Shown: positions 26,299 to 35,683 of the stretch, one piece after another
Layout of the letters: each line of letters opens with the position of its first letter
How positions within the stretch are numbered: the first letter of the stretch is position 1
Assembly: GCF_900186865.1 (NCBI RefSeq)
Contig: NZ_LT906480.1
Location: forward strand, 4,668,001 to 4,732,000
Length of the DNA: 64,000 bases
Direction of reading: 5' to 3'
Source of the DNA: Stenotrophomonas maltophilia
GTDB taxonomy: Bacteria; Pseudomonadota; Gammaproteobacteria; Xanthomonadales; Xanthomonadaceae
Made by a program: the position numbers and the translations under genes
Notes under the pieces: generated by a model
The model's input: the letters and a program-made list of their open reading frames with translations, nothing else
What the model was told of the DNA's origin: nothing
Databases searched by the model: none

Positions 26299-29200
26299 TC
26301 AGGGTTGACAGAGAGCCCCCCCACCGGCCGCTGCTCCCAACGAAAGAATGGAAGAAGCTCCGAGCAATTCGCTTGGATCGACATACATCAGGTTGCCTCC
26401 AGTGAGAGTGACATTAGAGACGGTGACGGAGATGGGAGATCCAGTGCCGACGCCAACCCCAGCAAAGCCGAGTTCGACGGACGCCTGACGGCCATTGAGA
26501 CATTCGGACGTAAGGGTCAGTCTTGCACCACCCACACCACCTACAATCCCTACGCCAGTGCCCGCAAACGTCATGGTTCCAGTCCATGTCGCCAATCCGA
26601 GCGGGTCCGCCTTAGCCTGTGGAGTGAGATCCGCGTAACTGAAGGTTGAGATTCCCCCATCCAACCCAATTGGATCACTCTGCGAATACCGCCCCACCGC
26701 CGGGTCGTACTCGCGCTGGTAGTTGTAGAACAACCCACTCGAATCCGTCGCCTGCTGGCCGGGGAAGCGCAACGCCAGCTCGAACGCCACACCATCGCCA
26801 TCGGGATCGGCACTCGGAATCTGGTTGCCGAACACCTCGCTCCTGTTGTTCCACTCCCAGATCGCGACATCACTCACCGGATCAATCACCACGCGCGGTG
26901 TGCCCAGATGATCCGGCTGCACGTAGGCCAGTTCCGGCACGCCGGTAGCCGGCACGTTGATCAGCGCCACCGGGTAGTTATCCAGCCAGATGGCCTGCTG
27001 TTGCGCCTGCCCCGTGGCCGAGTAGTTGCCCAGCCACTGCCCGGCCTCATCGTACAGCGTGATCTGAGCTGCGCCACCGGCTGGAGTACGCAGCACGCGC
27101 TCGCCGCGATGGTTGTAACCGTAGCTTTCCAGCACGGCATCGCCCTGCTTCACCGCGTTCAGGCGGTTGGCATCGCTGTAGGTGAAGGTCTTGCTGCCGA
27201 TGCTGGTGGTGTTGCCCGCTGCATCATGGTTGCGCGCTTCGCCATCCACCGCACTCAGGCGATGGCTGGTTGCGGGGTAGGTGTAGCTGGCGGTGCCTGC
27301 CGAGGTGGTCAGCGCGGTGCGATTGCCGGTGGCGTCATACGCATAGGTTTCAATCGGCGTGCCGGTCGCGCCGTCTTGGGTCTGGGTCAGGCGGCCCAGC
27401 GTGTCGTAGGCGTACTTGGCCAGCACCGTCGGACCTGCGCCGTTCTTCAGCTCGGTGATCGAACCGACCGGGTCGTAGCCATAGCCCAGCGACAGGCCAC
27501 CTGCGGCCGAGTCATGTACCGCCTGCGGGCGGTAATCCAGATCCAACGGACGCTGCAGCTGGCGGCCGTTGCCGTAGGTCCAGCCGGTCGCCGGGCCGAA
27601 GGCCGCATAGGTCACGTTGTTCACCACGATCTGGCGCGCCTGGCCGGGGCGGGTGAGGCCGATCTGGCTGATGCGGCCCTGGGTATCGCGCACGTAGTCG
27701 GCCACGCTGCCGTCGGGGTAGGTCAACGCGGTCAAGCGACCCGACTTGCTGTAGGCATAGCGCAGGGTGGTGGCCACACCATTGACGGTCTGCACCTTGC
27801 GGGTGACCTGGCCGAAACGGTCATGGCAGTACTGGGTGCTGCCATTGGCGTGCAGCACCTGCCCCAGGCGGCCCTTGGCGAAGCGCTCGTCGGCGGCACA
27901 GGCGGCCGGCGCCACGTCATAGCTGTAGCCCACGTCCAGATTGGGGTCCGGATAGGCGATGCCGATCAGGCGGTTGAGCGCATCGTAGTGATAGGTGGCG
28001 GTGACGCCGCGCGCATCGGTGGCCGTCTCGCGGTTGCCGGCGGCGTCCACGGTGAAGCTGCTGGCGCCACTGTCCGGGCTGACCTGCCCAGTCAGGTCAC
28101 CGAACCCGTTGTAGGCATAGGTCGTATGCAGGCCTTTCGGGTCGGTGACCTGGGTGACCTGGTCCAGCGCGTTGTACTGGCTGCGGATCTCCGCCGCCAC
28201 GCCGCCGACATCCTGCAGGGTCTGCGCCAGTCGGTTGAGCGGATCGTACTGCTGGCTGGTCACGCGCTGCAGGGCGTCGGTCACGGTCTGCGGGTTGCCG
28301 TTGGCATCGTAGGCAAAGCCGGTGGCGTGATTGCTCGCGTCCTTCAGTGCGGTCAGCTGGCCGAGCGTGTTGAACGTCCGTGCCAGGGTACGGCGCAGCG
28401 TCCCGCCTGCATCGAGCGTGTCTTCCTTGAGGCGATTGCCGGCATTGTCCAGCGTGTAGTGGATGGTGTTGCCAGCGCTGTCGGCGATGTCCGTCAGCCG
28501 CTGCGCGGCGTCGTAGACGTAGGTGACGCTGCTGCCGTCGGGCTCGGTGACCTGCTGCACTTGGCCGGTCGGCCAGTAGCTGATCTGGGTAGCCCGGTCC
28601 TCGGCTGTGGTGGCACCGCGCACGGTGATCGAGGTCGGCCAGCCGCGGGGATGGTAGGTGTAATCAGTCACCACGCCGTTGGCGTCCTTGACCGACAACG
28701 GCCGCCCGAACGCGTCGTAGGCCAAGGTCTCGACCGTCTGGCCCAGCGCATTGGTCACGCTGCGCAGGTCGCCCTTGCGATAGCTGCAGGCACCATTGGC
28801 CGCGCATCCCGCGTCATCCGCGGTGTAGTAGGCATAGGTGGAGACATCCGCCATATCACTACGCGGGCCATCCACGCTACGCAGCAGTCCCATCAGCGGG
28901 CACTCCGGGCCCTCTGCCTCACAGTAGGTCTGCGTGGTGACGCGGGTGTCACCGGTCACCATGTCGCGCACGGCGATGGTGGTCGGCTGGAGGCGTGCAT
29001 TGCGCACGATGCGGATCTCACGGTTACCGACGGTCTGCTGCACCAACCGATTGCTGTCCATGGCCACGCGCATTTCGCTGACGCGCTGGTCCGGAGTACC
29101 GGCCGCTTCGGTGGTGGTGGTCACGCTGATGGCGCCTGTGGCAGCATCGCTGGCCTCGGAATAGGCATACTGGGTGACAACGCCTCGGCGATCGGTCACC

Positions 29201-30840
29201 GACTGCAGCCGGCGCCGGAAATCAGTGCCCTCGGGCAGATAGGTGCGACTGATGCTGCCGTTGCTCTCGGTGACGCCGTTGACCTTGCGCGGAAGGCCAC
29301 TGGCGCCGCTGGCGGTCAATGCGTAGGTACTCTGCTTGCCCAATGCATCGGTGACGATGGTGGTACCTGCCGACGTGTACTCCAGGCGCACGCCGTCAAC
29401 GCCCACGTCGGCCTGACTGCAATCGCCGGAATGACGGCTGCAGGTGACCCGCCCCTTGGCGTCGTAGCCGTACCAGCTGTAGCGCTGGTTGCCCTCGGCG
29501 GTAATGCCGGTCAGGTAGCCCGGGAAGCGGGCGTCCTCATAGTGATACGTGCGGCTGGCACCGTCTGCGTAGGTCGCACTGATCAATTCCCCGGCCGGGG
29601 AATAGGCGTAGCTCACCACGGGCTGGCCGGCGATCACCAGGGCCGAGATCAGCGAATCGTCACCCGGCGCGAGATACTGGACGTCCACGCGCCGGCCGGT
29701 TGAATGGGTGATGCTGAGCAGGCGGCCACGGCTGTCGTGTGCATAGGTTAGCGAGGTTCCGTCTTCGAAATCGCGGCGCTGCATCAGGCCGCCGGCATCG
29801 AACTGAATGCGCTCCTGAGCCCGCGACAACAACCATAGGCTCCCCTGTTGAGCCACGCGGTCCCCACTGCCATCCATTGCCTCATACACCGCTCCCACCT
29901 TCTTGAAGGCGAGCTGGCCACCCTCAGCGTCAATCAAACCCACCTGGACTTCCGAACTCGGTGGAAAGTCCGTGTCGTCAACGCCGAGCGTCAGGCCAAT
30001 GTTGTGGGAGTGCGTCCATCCTTGGCCCATGGCTCCGCCGCTGGTGCCGGTCAAGGAATGATACTGGCGATCGAAGCGGACCCACCCGAGATCAAGGTCC
30101 GCTTCCGGCTGAGACTTGTCGCCGGTGGTGGGGTCGCACGGATTACCGACTTTGCACTCCTGCGGCGGCAGAGGAGAAGTCCAGTACGCCAGCAGCATTG
30201 CCATGTTTGGCTCGTCCTGCTGGGCCAAGGCGCACATGCCCAGGTTATCGTCCCACATCATCATGGGGCGATTCATGCATTTTGCGGTTCTACTCCGATC
30301 GGCGTATTCCCGAAAGACCAGCTCCGAGCAGGCCTTGGTCCCCTCATAATAGCTGTTCTTGACGAATTTATAGCGCTTGGTTTCGTTGATGACGCTGCCG
30401 TCATCTCCCACTCCAAGCCCGCCAACCTCCTCCCAGGCTTCCTCAGTCATGACGGTGGCAGCGCACCGCGGATCGCTCGCATTCTTCGACAGGAACATGC
30501 TGCGGACGGCATCCTCCGTGGCGTACTTCTGATGGTTCTTCTCATACACCCAATCCGTGGTGACGATCTTCTCGGGCTTGACGCGATAGTCATAGATCGT
30601 CTTGTTAGGAAGGGCCCTCTGGCGCTTGACCTCCCAAACGAAAGGCTTATCGACCTCATACTCGGCGAAGAAGGCCCGTATGTCTTTCTGGACAGCCGCC
30701 TCTGTGGAACGGGGCTCTCCCATCGAGAAGTAGCTTTCCCATTTCTTCTCGATCTCCTGCGCCTGCACGCTGGACGTCGAGCACGCCAGCACGAACAGCG
30801 CCAGACTGATGAGCGAAGTGCCAGAGTTTGCCTTCAACAT
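26299..30840 (-). CDS. Secreted RHS/YD-repeat polymorphic toxin
   Basis: 1513 aa. N-terminal signal (LISLALFVLACSTSSVQAQE; cleavage after VQA or a weak lipobox VLAC). A ~220-aa N-terminal domain follows, then DUF6531-like entry (GNPCDPTTGDKSQPEADLDLGWVRF), many YD repeats (~residues 290-1300), the RHS core (YVQPDHLGTPRVVIDP, LRFPGQQATDSSGLFYNYQR, SQSDPIGLDGG) and the DPLGL junction near 26590. The variable tip is only ~97 aa, Gly-rich and hydrophobic (TGVGIVGGVGGARLTL; LGASSILSLGAAAGGGALCQ), unlike known nuclease tips. AGGAAGGAGAACAGGG precedes the ATG. No VgrG, PAAR or T6SS gene is nearby, so Sec-dependent export is inferred. Confidence 0.92.
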   Translation of the reverse strand: MLKANSGTSLISLALFVLACSTSSVQAQEIEKKWESYFSMGEPRSTEAAVQKDIRAFFAEYEVDKPFVWEVKRQRALPNKTIYDYRVKPEKIVTTDWVYEKNHQKYATEDAVRSMFLSKNASDPRCAATVMTEEAWEEVGGLGVGDDGSVINETKRYKFVKNSYYEGTKACSELVFREYADRSRTAKCMNRPMMMWDDNLGMCALAQQDEPNMAMLLAYWTSPLPPQECKVGNPCDPTTGDKSQPEADLDLGWVRFDRQYHSLTGTSGGAMGQGWTHSHNIGLTLGVDDTDFPPSSEVQVGLIDAEGGQLAFKKVGAVYEAMDGSGDRVAQQGSLWLLSRAQERIQFDAGGLMQRRDFEDGTSLTYAHDSRGRLLSITHSTGRRVDVQYLAPGDDSLISALVIAGQPVVSYAYSPAGELISATYADGASRTYHYEDARFPGYLTGITAEGNQRYSWYGYDAKGRVTCSRHSGDCSQADVGVDGVRLEYTSAGTTIVTDALGKQSTYALTASGASGLPRKVNGVTESNGSISRTYLPEGTDFRRRLQSVTDRRGVVTQYAYSEASDAATGAISVTTTTEAAGTPDQRVSEMRVAMDSNRLVQQTVGNREIRIVRNARLQPTTIAVRDMVTGDTRVTTQTYCEAEGPECPLMGLLRSVDGPRSDMADVSTYAYYTADDAGCAANGACSYRKGDLRSVTNALGQTVETLAYDAFGRPLSVKDANGVVTDYTYHPRGWPTSITVRGATTAEDRATQISYWPTGQVQQVTEPDGSSVTYVYDAAQRLTDIADSAGNTIHYTLDNAGNRLKEDTLDAGGTLRRTLARTFNTLGQLTALKDASNHATGFAYDANGNPQTVTDALQRVTSQQYDPLNRLAQTLQDVGGVAAEIRSQYNALDQVTQVTDPKGLHTTYAYNGFGDLTGQVSPDSGASSFTVDAAGNRETATDARGVTATYHYDALNRLIGIAYPDPNLDVGYSYDVAPAACAADERFAKGRLGQVLHANGSTQYCHDRFGQVTRKVQTVNGVATTLRYAYSKSGRLTALTYPDGSVADYVRDTQGRISQIGLTRPGQARQIVVNNVTYAAFGPATGWTYGNGRQLQRPLDLDYRPQAVHDSAAGGLSLGYGYDPVGSITELKNGAGPTVLAKYAYDTLGRLTQTQDGATGTPIETYAYDATGNRTALTTSAGTASYTYPATSHRLSAVDGEARNHDAAGNTTSIGSKTFTYSDANRLNAVKQGDAVLESYGYNHRGERVLRTPAGGAAQITLYDEAGQWLGNYSATGQAQQQAIWLDNYPVALINVPATGVPELAYVQPDHLGTPRVVIDPVSDVAIWEWNNRSEVFGNQIPSADPDGDGVAFELALRFPGQQATDSSGLFYNYQREYDPAVGRYSQSDPIGLDGGISTFSYADLTPQAKADPLGLATWTGTMTFAGTGVGIVGGVGGARLTLTSECLNGRQASVELGFAGVGVGTGSPISVTVSNVTLTGGNLMYVDPSELLGASSILSLGAAAGGGALCQP
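26667..27421 (-). repeat. RHS core duplication, copy 2
   Basis: The segment of the intact RHS gene that is repeated at 25074-25825. Here the reading frame is unbroken through the core motif into the tip. Confidence 0.85.
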
Positions 30841-31153
30841 CCCTGTTCTCCTTCCTGGACGGACACAGCGCCGGCGGGAACGAGAACGTGGGGCAGCAGC
30901 CTCTTCACGTCATGCTTCGGATCGTCCCTGGTCCGGAATGCGGCGTGGCCGCATGGGGACGTTATCTCCGATGTGGTTTACACATCCAAGTCAAAAACTG
31001 TGGAATGAGTCGAATTTCAGAACTTTCTGATGCGGGGGGGGGCGTGTCGGAAATGCAGCCAAGCGTGGGCTCGGCTCTACAAGGCGAATGCCCCAGAAAC
31101 AGAAACGCCGGGCATCGCCCGGCGTTTCCGTCACCGCATGGAAGGGGTAAATC
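30841..31153. other. Intergenic region between RHS gene and GH109 gene
   Basis: No gene seen. It holds the RHS ribosome site (AGGAAGGAG), a nine-G homopolymer at 31034-31042 about 195 bp upstream of the RHS start, a single REP-like hairpin at 31057-31080 (arms AGCC.AGC / GCT.GGCT ending CTCTAC) and the terminator at 31102-31128. Confidence 0.6.
31102..31128. terminator. Intrinsic terminator after the GH109 gene
   Basis: GAAACGCCGGGC-ATC-GCCCGGCGTTTC, a perfect 12-bp stem with a three-base loop. On the minus strand it is followed by a TTTCTGTTTCTG tract. It probably ends the GH31-receptor-GH109 transcript, 26 bp after the GH109 stop. Confidence 0.8.
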
Positions 31154-32509
31154 TCAGTACTTCCCATCAAACGCAAAGATCGGCTTGCGCTGCTTCCACG
31201 CGCCAGCGGTGAAGTCCGGGAACTCCAGCGTCTGGAAGCTGTTGGCGATCGACTGCTCGCTCAGCGGGGTGATCGCGCTCCAGGTCACTGCGTCGTAGAT
31301 GTCGATCGGCATCGGCGCCTTGGCCTTCAGCGCTTCAACAAAAGCATGGATGACGAACCAGTCCATACCACCATGCCCTGCACTCGCGGCGGTGTCGGCA
31401 TTCTGTTTCCACAGCGGATGCTCGTACTCGTCCTGGTACTTCTTGAACTCTTCCCACTGGTGCGGCGGGCTGCGGCCTTCGATGTGGATCGAATGGTTCA
31501 CGTCCATCCACAGGCCCTTGGTGCCCTGCACGCGGAAGCCCATCGAGTACGGGCGCGGCAGCGAAGTGTCGTGCTGCAGCAGGATGGTCTCACCGTTCTC
31601 GCAGGCCAGCGTGGTGGTGACGATGTCGCCCAGCTTGAACTTCACCTTGGTGCTGGGGTGGGTGGTGCCACCACTCTTGGCAACGGTGTACTCGTGCAGG
31701 CCACGCGCCTTGGTCGCGAAGGCATTGATATGGGTGAAGCGGTTGCCACGGTTGATGCCGGTGTACATCGCGCACGGGCCGATGCCGTGGCTGGGGTACA
31801 GCTCGCCGTTGCGCTGCACAGAATGCTCGGTGCGCCAGCGGGCTTCGCTCCAACCCTTGGGGCCGAACTCCACGCCGCTGTCGTAGGGCTGGTTCGGGTC
31901 GCCGCAATTGAACTTCACCCCGCGCAGGTCATGCTGGTAGCCGGCCTGCAGGTGCACCAGCTCGCCGAACAGGCCCTGGCGCACCATCTGCAGCGCGGCC
32001 ATCACGTCGCGGCGGTAGCAGACGTTCTCCAACAGCATGTAAGGGGTACCGGTGCTCAGCTGGGTCTTCAGCACGTCCCAGTGGTCCTGCAGGGTGATGC
32101 CGGCCACCACTTCGCAGCCCACGGCCACGCCGGCCTGCATGGCGGCGATCGCCATCGGTGCGTGGTACTCCCATGGCGTGGCGATGATCACGCCATCGAT
32201 GCCCTTCTGTTCCAGCAGGCGCTTCCAGGCGTTGGTATCGCGGTCCTGGCCGTAGGTCTTCGGCGCGGGCTTGCCGGCCTTGGTCACCATCTCCACGGCG
32301 CGTCCGAGCATGATCGGCTCGATATCGCAGACGGCAACCACTTCGACGTCGTCGCGGCGCACCAGCTCCTTCAGCAGCACAAGGCCACGCATGCCGGTAC
32401 CGATCATGGCCAGGCGCACTTTGCGCCCGCGTGCCCACGCCGGGGTCTGCGGCAGCAGGCTGCTGGCGGCGACAGCGGCACTGGCCGCGATGAATTCCCT
32501 ACGCTTCAT
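31154..32509 (-). CDS. GH109-type alpha-N-acetylgalactosaminidase (Gfo/Idh/MocA fold)
   Basis: 451 aa from ATG 32509, chosen for AGGAGA at proper spacing; an ATG nine bases earlier is too close. N-terminus MKRREFIAASAAVAASSLLP is a twin-arginine signal, as expected for an enzyme carrying bound NAD. Then a Rossmann domain (RLAMIGTGMRGLVLLKEL, VVAVCDIEP) and the MocA C-terminal domain. Segments such as GYQHDLRGVKFNCGDPNQPY and HGIGPCAMYTGINRGNRF match GH109 enzymes, which cleave alpha-GalNAc by an NAD-dependent redox mechanism. It is the last gene of the glycosidase/receptor arm of the GalNAc locus. Confidence 0.88.
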   Translation of the reverse strand: MKRREFIAASAAVAASSLLPQTPAWARGRKVRLAMIGTGMRGLVLLKELVRRDDVEVVAVCDIEPIMLGRAVEMVTKAGKPAPKTYGQDRDTNAWKRLLEQKGIDGVIIATPWEYHAPMAIAAMQAGVAVGCEVVAGITLQDHWDVLKTQLSTGTPYMLLENVCYRRDVMAALQMVRQGLFGELVHLQAGYQHDLRGVKFNCGDPNQPYDSGVEFGPKGWSEARWRTEHSVQRNGELYPSHGIGPCAMYTGINRGNRFTHINAFATKARGLHEYTVAKSGGTTHPSTKVKFKLGDIVTTTLACENGETILLQHDTSLPRPYSMGFRVQGTKGLWMDVNHSIHIEGRSPPHQWEEFKKYQDEYEHPLWKQNADTAASAGHGGMDWFVIHAFVEALKAKAPMPIDIYDAVTWSAITPLSEQSIANSFQTLEFPDFTAGAWKQRKPIFAFDGKY

Positions 32510-32574
32510 GGCAAACATCTCTCCTCTTGGCAGCGAGCCGGCCGTAGCCGGCCCGCCGGGTCACGCAAACGGAA

Positions 32575-35550
32575 TTACTTGAAACGGTAGCCGATGGTCA
32601 CACTGTAACCACGACCGAAGATGGTGGCGTAGTCACTGGAGTCACCCAGGAAGCTGTTCGGATCGTAGAACGGCAGGCGGTTGAACAGGTTCTTGACGGT
32701 GAAGCTCAGGTTCCACGCGTCATCCGGGCGCCAGGTGACGCTCATGTTGGCAGTCCACCACGACGGCGCACCATCGCACTTGCTCTTCTGCAGGGCCAGG
32801 TAGCCGCCGGTGCAGGTTTCCTTGTTGTTGCTCACCTCATCAACCTGGTCGGTGGCCCACTTGGTGCCGCCCACGTAGTTGACGAACATGCTGGTGGTCA
32901 CCTGCTTGTAGGTCCAGTCGGCATTGAGCGTGGCACGCAGGCGCGGGTTGTTGTAGTAGCCGACCACGTCGCCGTAGTACCAGCCGTTCTCCGCATCCAT
33001 GTAGAAGCGGTTGCGGTTGGCGATGGTGGCGGCCAGGCCGATGTTCAGGTTGCCCCAGTCGCCCAGCGAGAAGCGGCTGCGCGCATCGATGTCGAAGCCG
33101 TCGATCAGGGTCTTGCCCCGATTCTTGTACTGGCCCACCACGCTGGCCACGTTGCCGGCCGAATAGCCCGGCAGCACCGACGGGCAGCTCACGCCACTGG
33201 CCGGGTCGGCACACATGGCCGCCAGCTGCGCCAGGTTGGCGCGGTCGCTGTCGGTGATCGGCGAGCGCGACATCGAGATGATGTCTTCCATGCGGCGATA
33301 GTCCGGCGCGACGATTTCGTTGTTGCGGTAGATGAACCAGTAGTCGGCCGACACCGACAGCCAGCTCGCCGGCTCGTAGACGAAGCCGAGGGTGGCGATC
33401 TTCGCCTTCTCCGGCTTCAGGTCCTTGTTCGGCTGGGTCATGCGCGCAACGGTGCGGCTGCAGTCGACATTCAGCATGTTCTTGCCCAGGTCGACATCAC
33501 CCGGCCGCTGCGACTTCAGCAACAGGTTGGCGATGGCGTTGGTCTCGTTGCAGCGCAGCTCGTCGCGGAAGCCGCCCAGCTGGGCGAACACGCCGCCATT
33601 GCCGGACTCGGCCAGGCTCGGTGCACGGAAGCCGGTGGAGTAGGTACCGCGCAGCATCAGCTGGTCGAACGCCTGGTACTTGAAGCCGATCTTCGGTGCC
33701 ACGTTGGCACTGAAGTTCGGGTACTTGTCCACGCGCACCGCCGCATCCAGTTCCAGCTTGTCGGTGATCGGCGCCACGGTTTCGGCGAACAGCGCGTAGG
33801 TGTTGCGCTTGCCGTCGAACCAGGAACCGCCCTGCTGGGTGATCAGACCGTTGGCGGCGTCGGCGTTGCCAGGAGTGTAGAAGGTTTCGCGGCTGGCGTT
33901 GAAGCCGAATGCCGCACGCATCTCACCGGCCGGCAGCTGGAACAGCGGGCCTTCGATCTTGCCGTCGAGGGTGTGCAGGCGGGTCCACGACTGGATGTCG
34001 AAGGTCGGGAACGCTTCACGGATCAGCGCGGCGTTGGCTTCGCTGATCTCGCCGAACTTGTACGCCGGATGGTCGGAGATGATCACTCGGCCGGTGCCCG
34101 GATCGATCGTGTACGGGCCGAAGGCCTTCTCGAAGCCCTTGGTGTTGACGTTGATCGTCTGGTAGGTGGTGGAGTGGGTGCCGGCGCTGGCGAACGCGGT
34201 TTCCCAGTTCCAGTCGCCCCGGTTGCCACGCGCACCGGCCAGCACGCGGTAGCTCTTGTCGGTATTGCGCTGGCCGAAATAGTTCGGGCCGGCATCCTGC
34301 AGCAGGTAATTCAGGCCGACCACACCGCCCATCATCGCCTTCATCTGCGGGCTGGCGTGGTTGTACTCGTTGTTCGGGCCCAGGAACGGGTACAGGAACT
34401 GGTTGACGGTGTTGCCGGTATTGCGCGAGAACCAGCTGGTCGGGTTGCCGGTGGTGGTGCCGTAGGTGCGCGGCGTGCCGCCGTTGGCGCGCAGGTCGAT
34501 GTCGGTGTAGGTCGCCTCGGCGAAGATCTCGGTGCTGTCACCGACCAGGAAGGTGCCGTTGAGGTAGGCGGTGTTGCGCTCGGACTTGGCACCGGCGTCG
34601 ATCTCGTTGTTCATCCAGGTTTCCCAGACGCAACGCGGACCGGCCGCTTCACTGGTCAGCACGTTCCTGCAACCCGGTGCAGCTTCCTGCACGCGGCGGC
34701 CGGTGACCGGATCGAAGGCGAAGTAAGTGCCCGGATTGAATTCACCCGGCTTGCTGCCCACGCCCAGGCGCAGGTTGTTGAGGTAGTTCGGATTGTTGAC
34801 GTAGTACTGGTCGGGCCGCTTGTCGTAGAAATCGCTCAGCGGGATCGCGTCGCGGCGGTACATGTTCACCGCGCCGTAGATGTTGAAGCGGTTCTCGGCC
34901 AGGTCACCGAAGCCGGCGGTGATGCTGGCCTGGCGTTCGCCGTAGGAGTCGATGCGCGAAGAGGTGTCGTTGGTGAAGCTGACCTCGGCCCCCTGGAAGT
35001 TGCGCTTGGTGATCACGTTGATCACGCCGGCCACCGCGTCGGTGCCGTACACCGCCGAGGCGCCGTCGGTCAGCACTTCCATGCGCTCGATGGCCGCGGC
35101 CGGAATCGCATCGATGTTGACGAACTGGGTCTGGAAGCCGGCCGGTGCACCGTAGTACGACAGGCGGCGACCGTTCAGCAGCACCAGCGTGCCCTGGGCA
35201 CCGAGGCCACGCAGATTGGCCTGCGAGGCACCATCGGAACCGGTGAACAGCGAACGCGCGTCCTGCTGCGCCGGGCGGGCGGCCGGCAGGTTGTCGAGCA
35301 CCTGCAGCAGCGTGCGCGCACCCATGTTCTGGATGTCCTGCTTGCTGATCACCTGCACCGGCGAGGCGGTTTCCACGTCGGTGCGGCGGATGTTGGAGCC
35401 GGTGACCTCGATGCGGGCCAGGTCGGTGGCCTTGTCCTTGCTCTCCTGGGCGAAGGCAGGAACGGCGACCGACAGCAGCACGCCGGCGATGGCCAGCGAC
35501 AGCGGAGCGATCGAACGACAGGGGGGGCGGTGGTGGCGGGCGGGCAACAT
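32575..35550 (-). CDS. TonB-dependent receptor, probable GalNAc-oligosaccharide uptake
   Basis: 991 aa from ATG 35550 with AGGAGAG upstream; the frame is open 28 codons further but without a signal. Signal peptide (SIAPLSLAIAGVLLSVAVPA, ending AFAQE), then plug (ARIEVTGSNIRRTDVETASP, MEVLTDGASAVYGTDAVAGV) and large barrel ending SVTIGYRFK. It lies between two predicted alpha-GalNAc-cleaving enzymes (gaps of 65 and 133 bp), all in one direction. Uptake of GalNAc-containing glycans is therefore inferred from context, not from the protein itself. Confidence 0.9.
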   Translation of the reverse strand: MLPARHHRPPCRSIAPLSLAIAGVLLSVAVPAFAQESKDKATDLARIEVTGSNIRRTDVETASPVQVISKQDIQNMGARTLLQVLDNLPAARPAQQDARSLFTGSDGASQANLRGLGAQGTLVLLNGRRLSYYGAPAGFQTQFVNIDAIPAAAIERMEVLTDGASAVYGTDAVAGVINVITKRNFQGAEVSFTNDTSSRIDSYGERQASITAGFGDLAENRFNIYGAVNMYRRDAIPLSDFYDKRPDQYYVNNPNYLNNLRLGVGSKPGEFNPGTYFAFDPVTGRRVQEAAPGCRNVLTSEAAGPRCVWETWMNNEIDAGAKSERNTAYLNGTFLVGDSTEIFAEATYTDIDLRANGGTPRTYGTTTGNPTSWFSRNTGNTVNQFLYPFLGPNNEYNHASPQMKAMMGGVVGLNYLLQDAGPNYFGQRNTDKSYRVLAGARGNRGDWNWETAFASAGTHSTTYQTINVNTKGFEKAFGPYTIDPGTGRVIISDHPAYKFGEISEANAALIREAFPTFDIQSWTRLHTLDGKIEGPLFQLPAGEMRAAFGFNASRETFYTPGNADAANGLITQQGGSWFDGKRNTYALFAETVAPITDKLELDAAVRVDKYPNFSANVAPKIGFKYQAFDQLMLRGTYSTGFRAPSLAESGNGGVFAQLGGFRDELRCNETNAIANLLLKSQRPGDVDLGKNMLNVDCSRTVARMTQPNKDLKPEKAKIATLGFVYEPASWLSVSADYWFIYRNNEIVAPDYRRMEDIISMSRSPITDSDRANLAQLAAMCADPASGVSCPSVLPGYSAGNVASVVGQYKNRGKTLIDGFDIDARSRFSLGDWGNLNIGLAATIANRNRFYMDAENGWYYGDVVGYYNNPRLRATLNADWTYKQVTTSMFVNYVGGTKWATDQVDEVSNNKETCTGGYLALQKSKCDGAPSWWTANMSVTWRPDDAWNLSFTVKNLFNRLPFYDPNSFLGDSSDYATIFGRGYSVTIGYRFK

Positions 35551-35683
35551 CGGGGTTCTCTCCTGGCAGGGGTGCAGCGCAATAAGTGAGCGCGTGGGCG
35601 TTCGGCGGGCAAAACGCTCCCGGGCCACGGCCACGAGGGCCGTAGTCGGAATGGGCGGGGGGAGGAGCGGTGTTACGAGGGGG

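Noticed and set aside
26908..29703. 931-codon plus-strand frame opposite the RHS gene
   Set aside because: The repetitive RHS coding sequence produces a long complementary frame; the product is low-complexity Val/Gly/His-rich without motifs.
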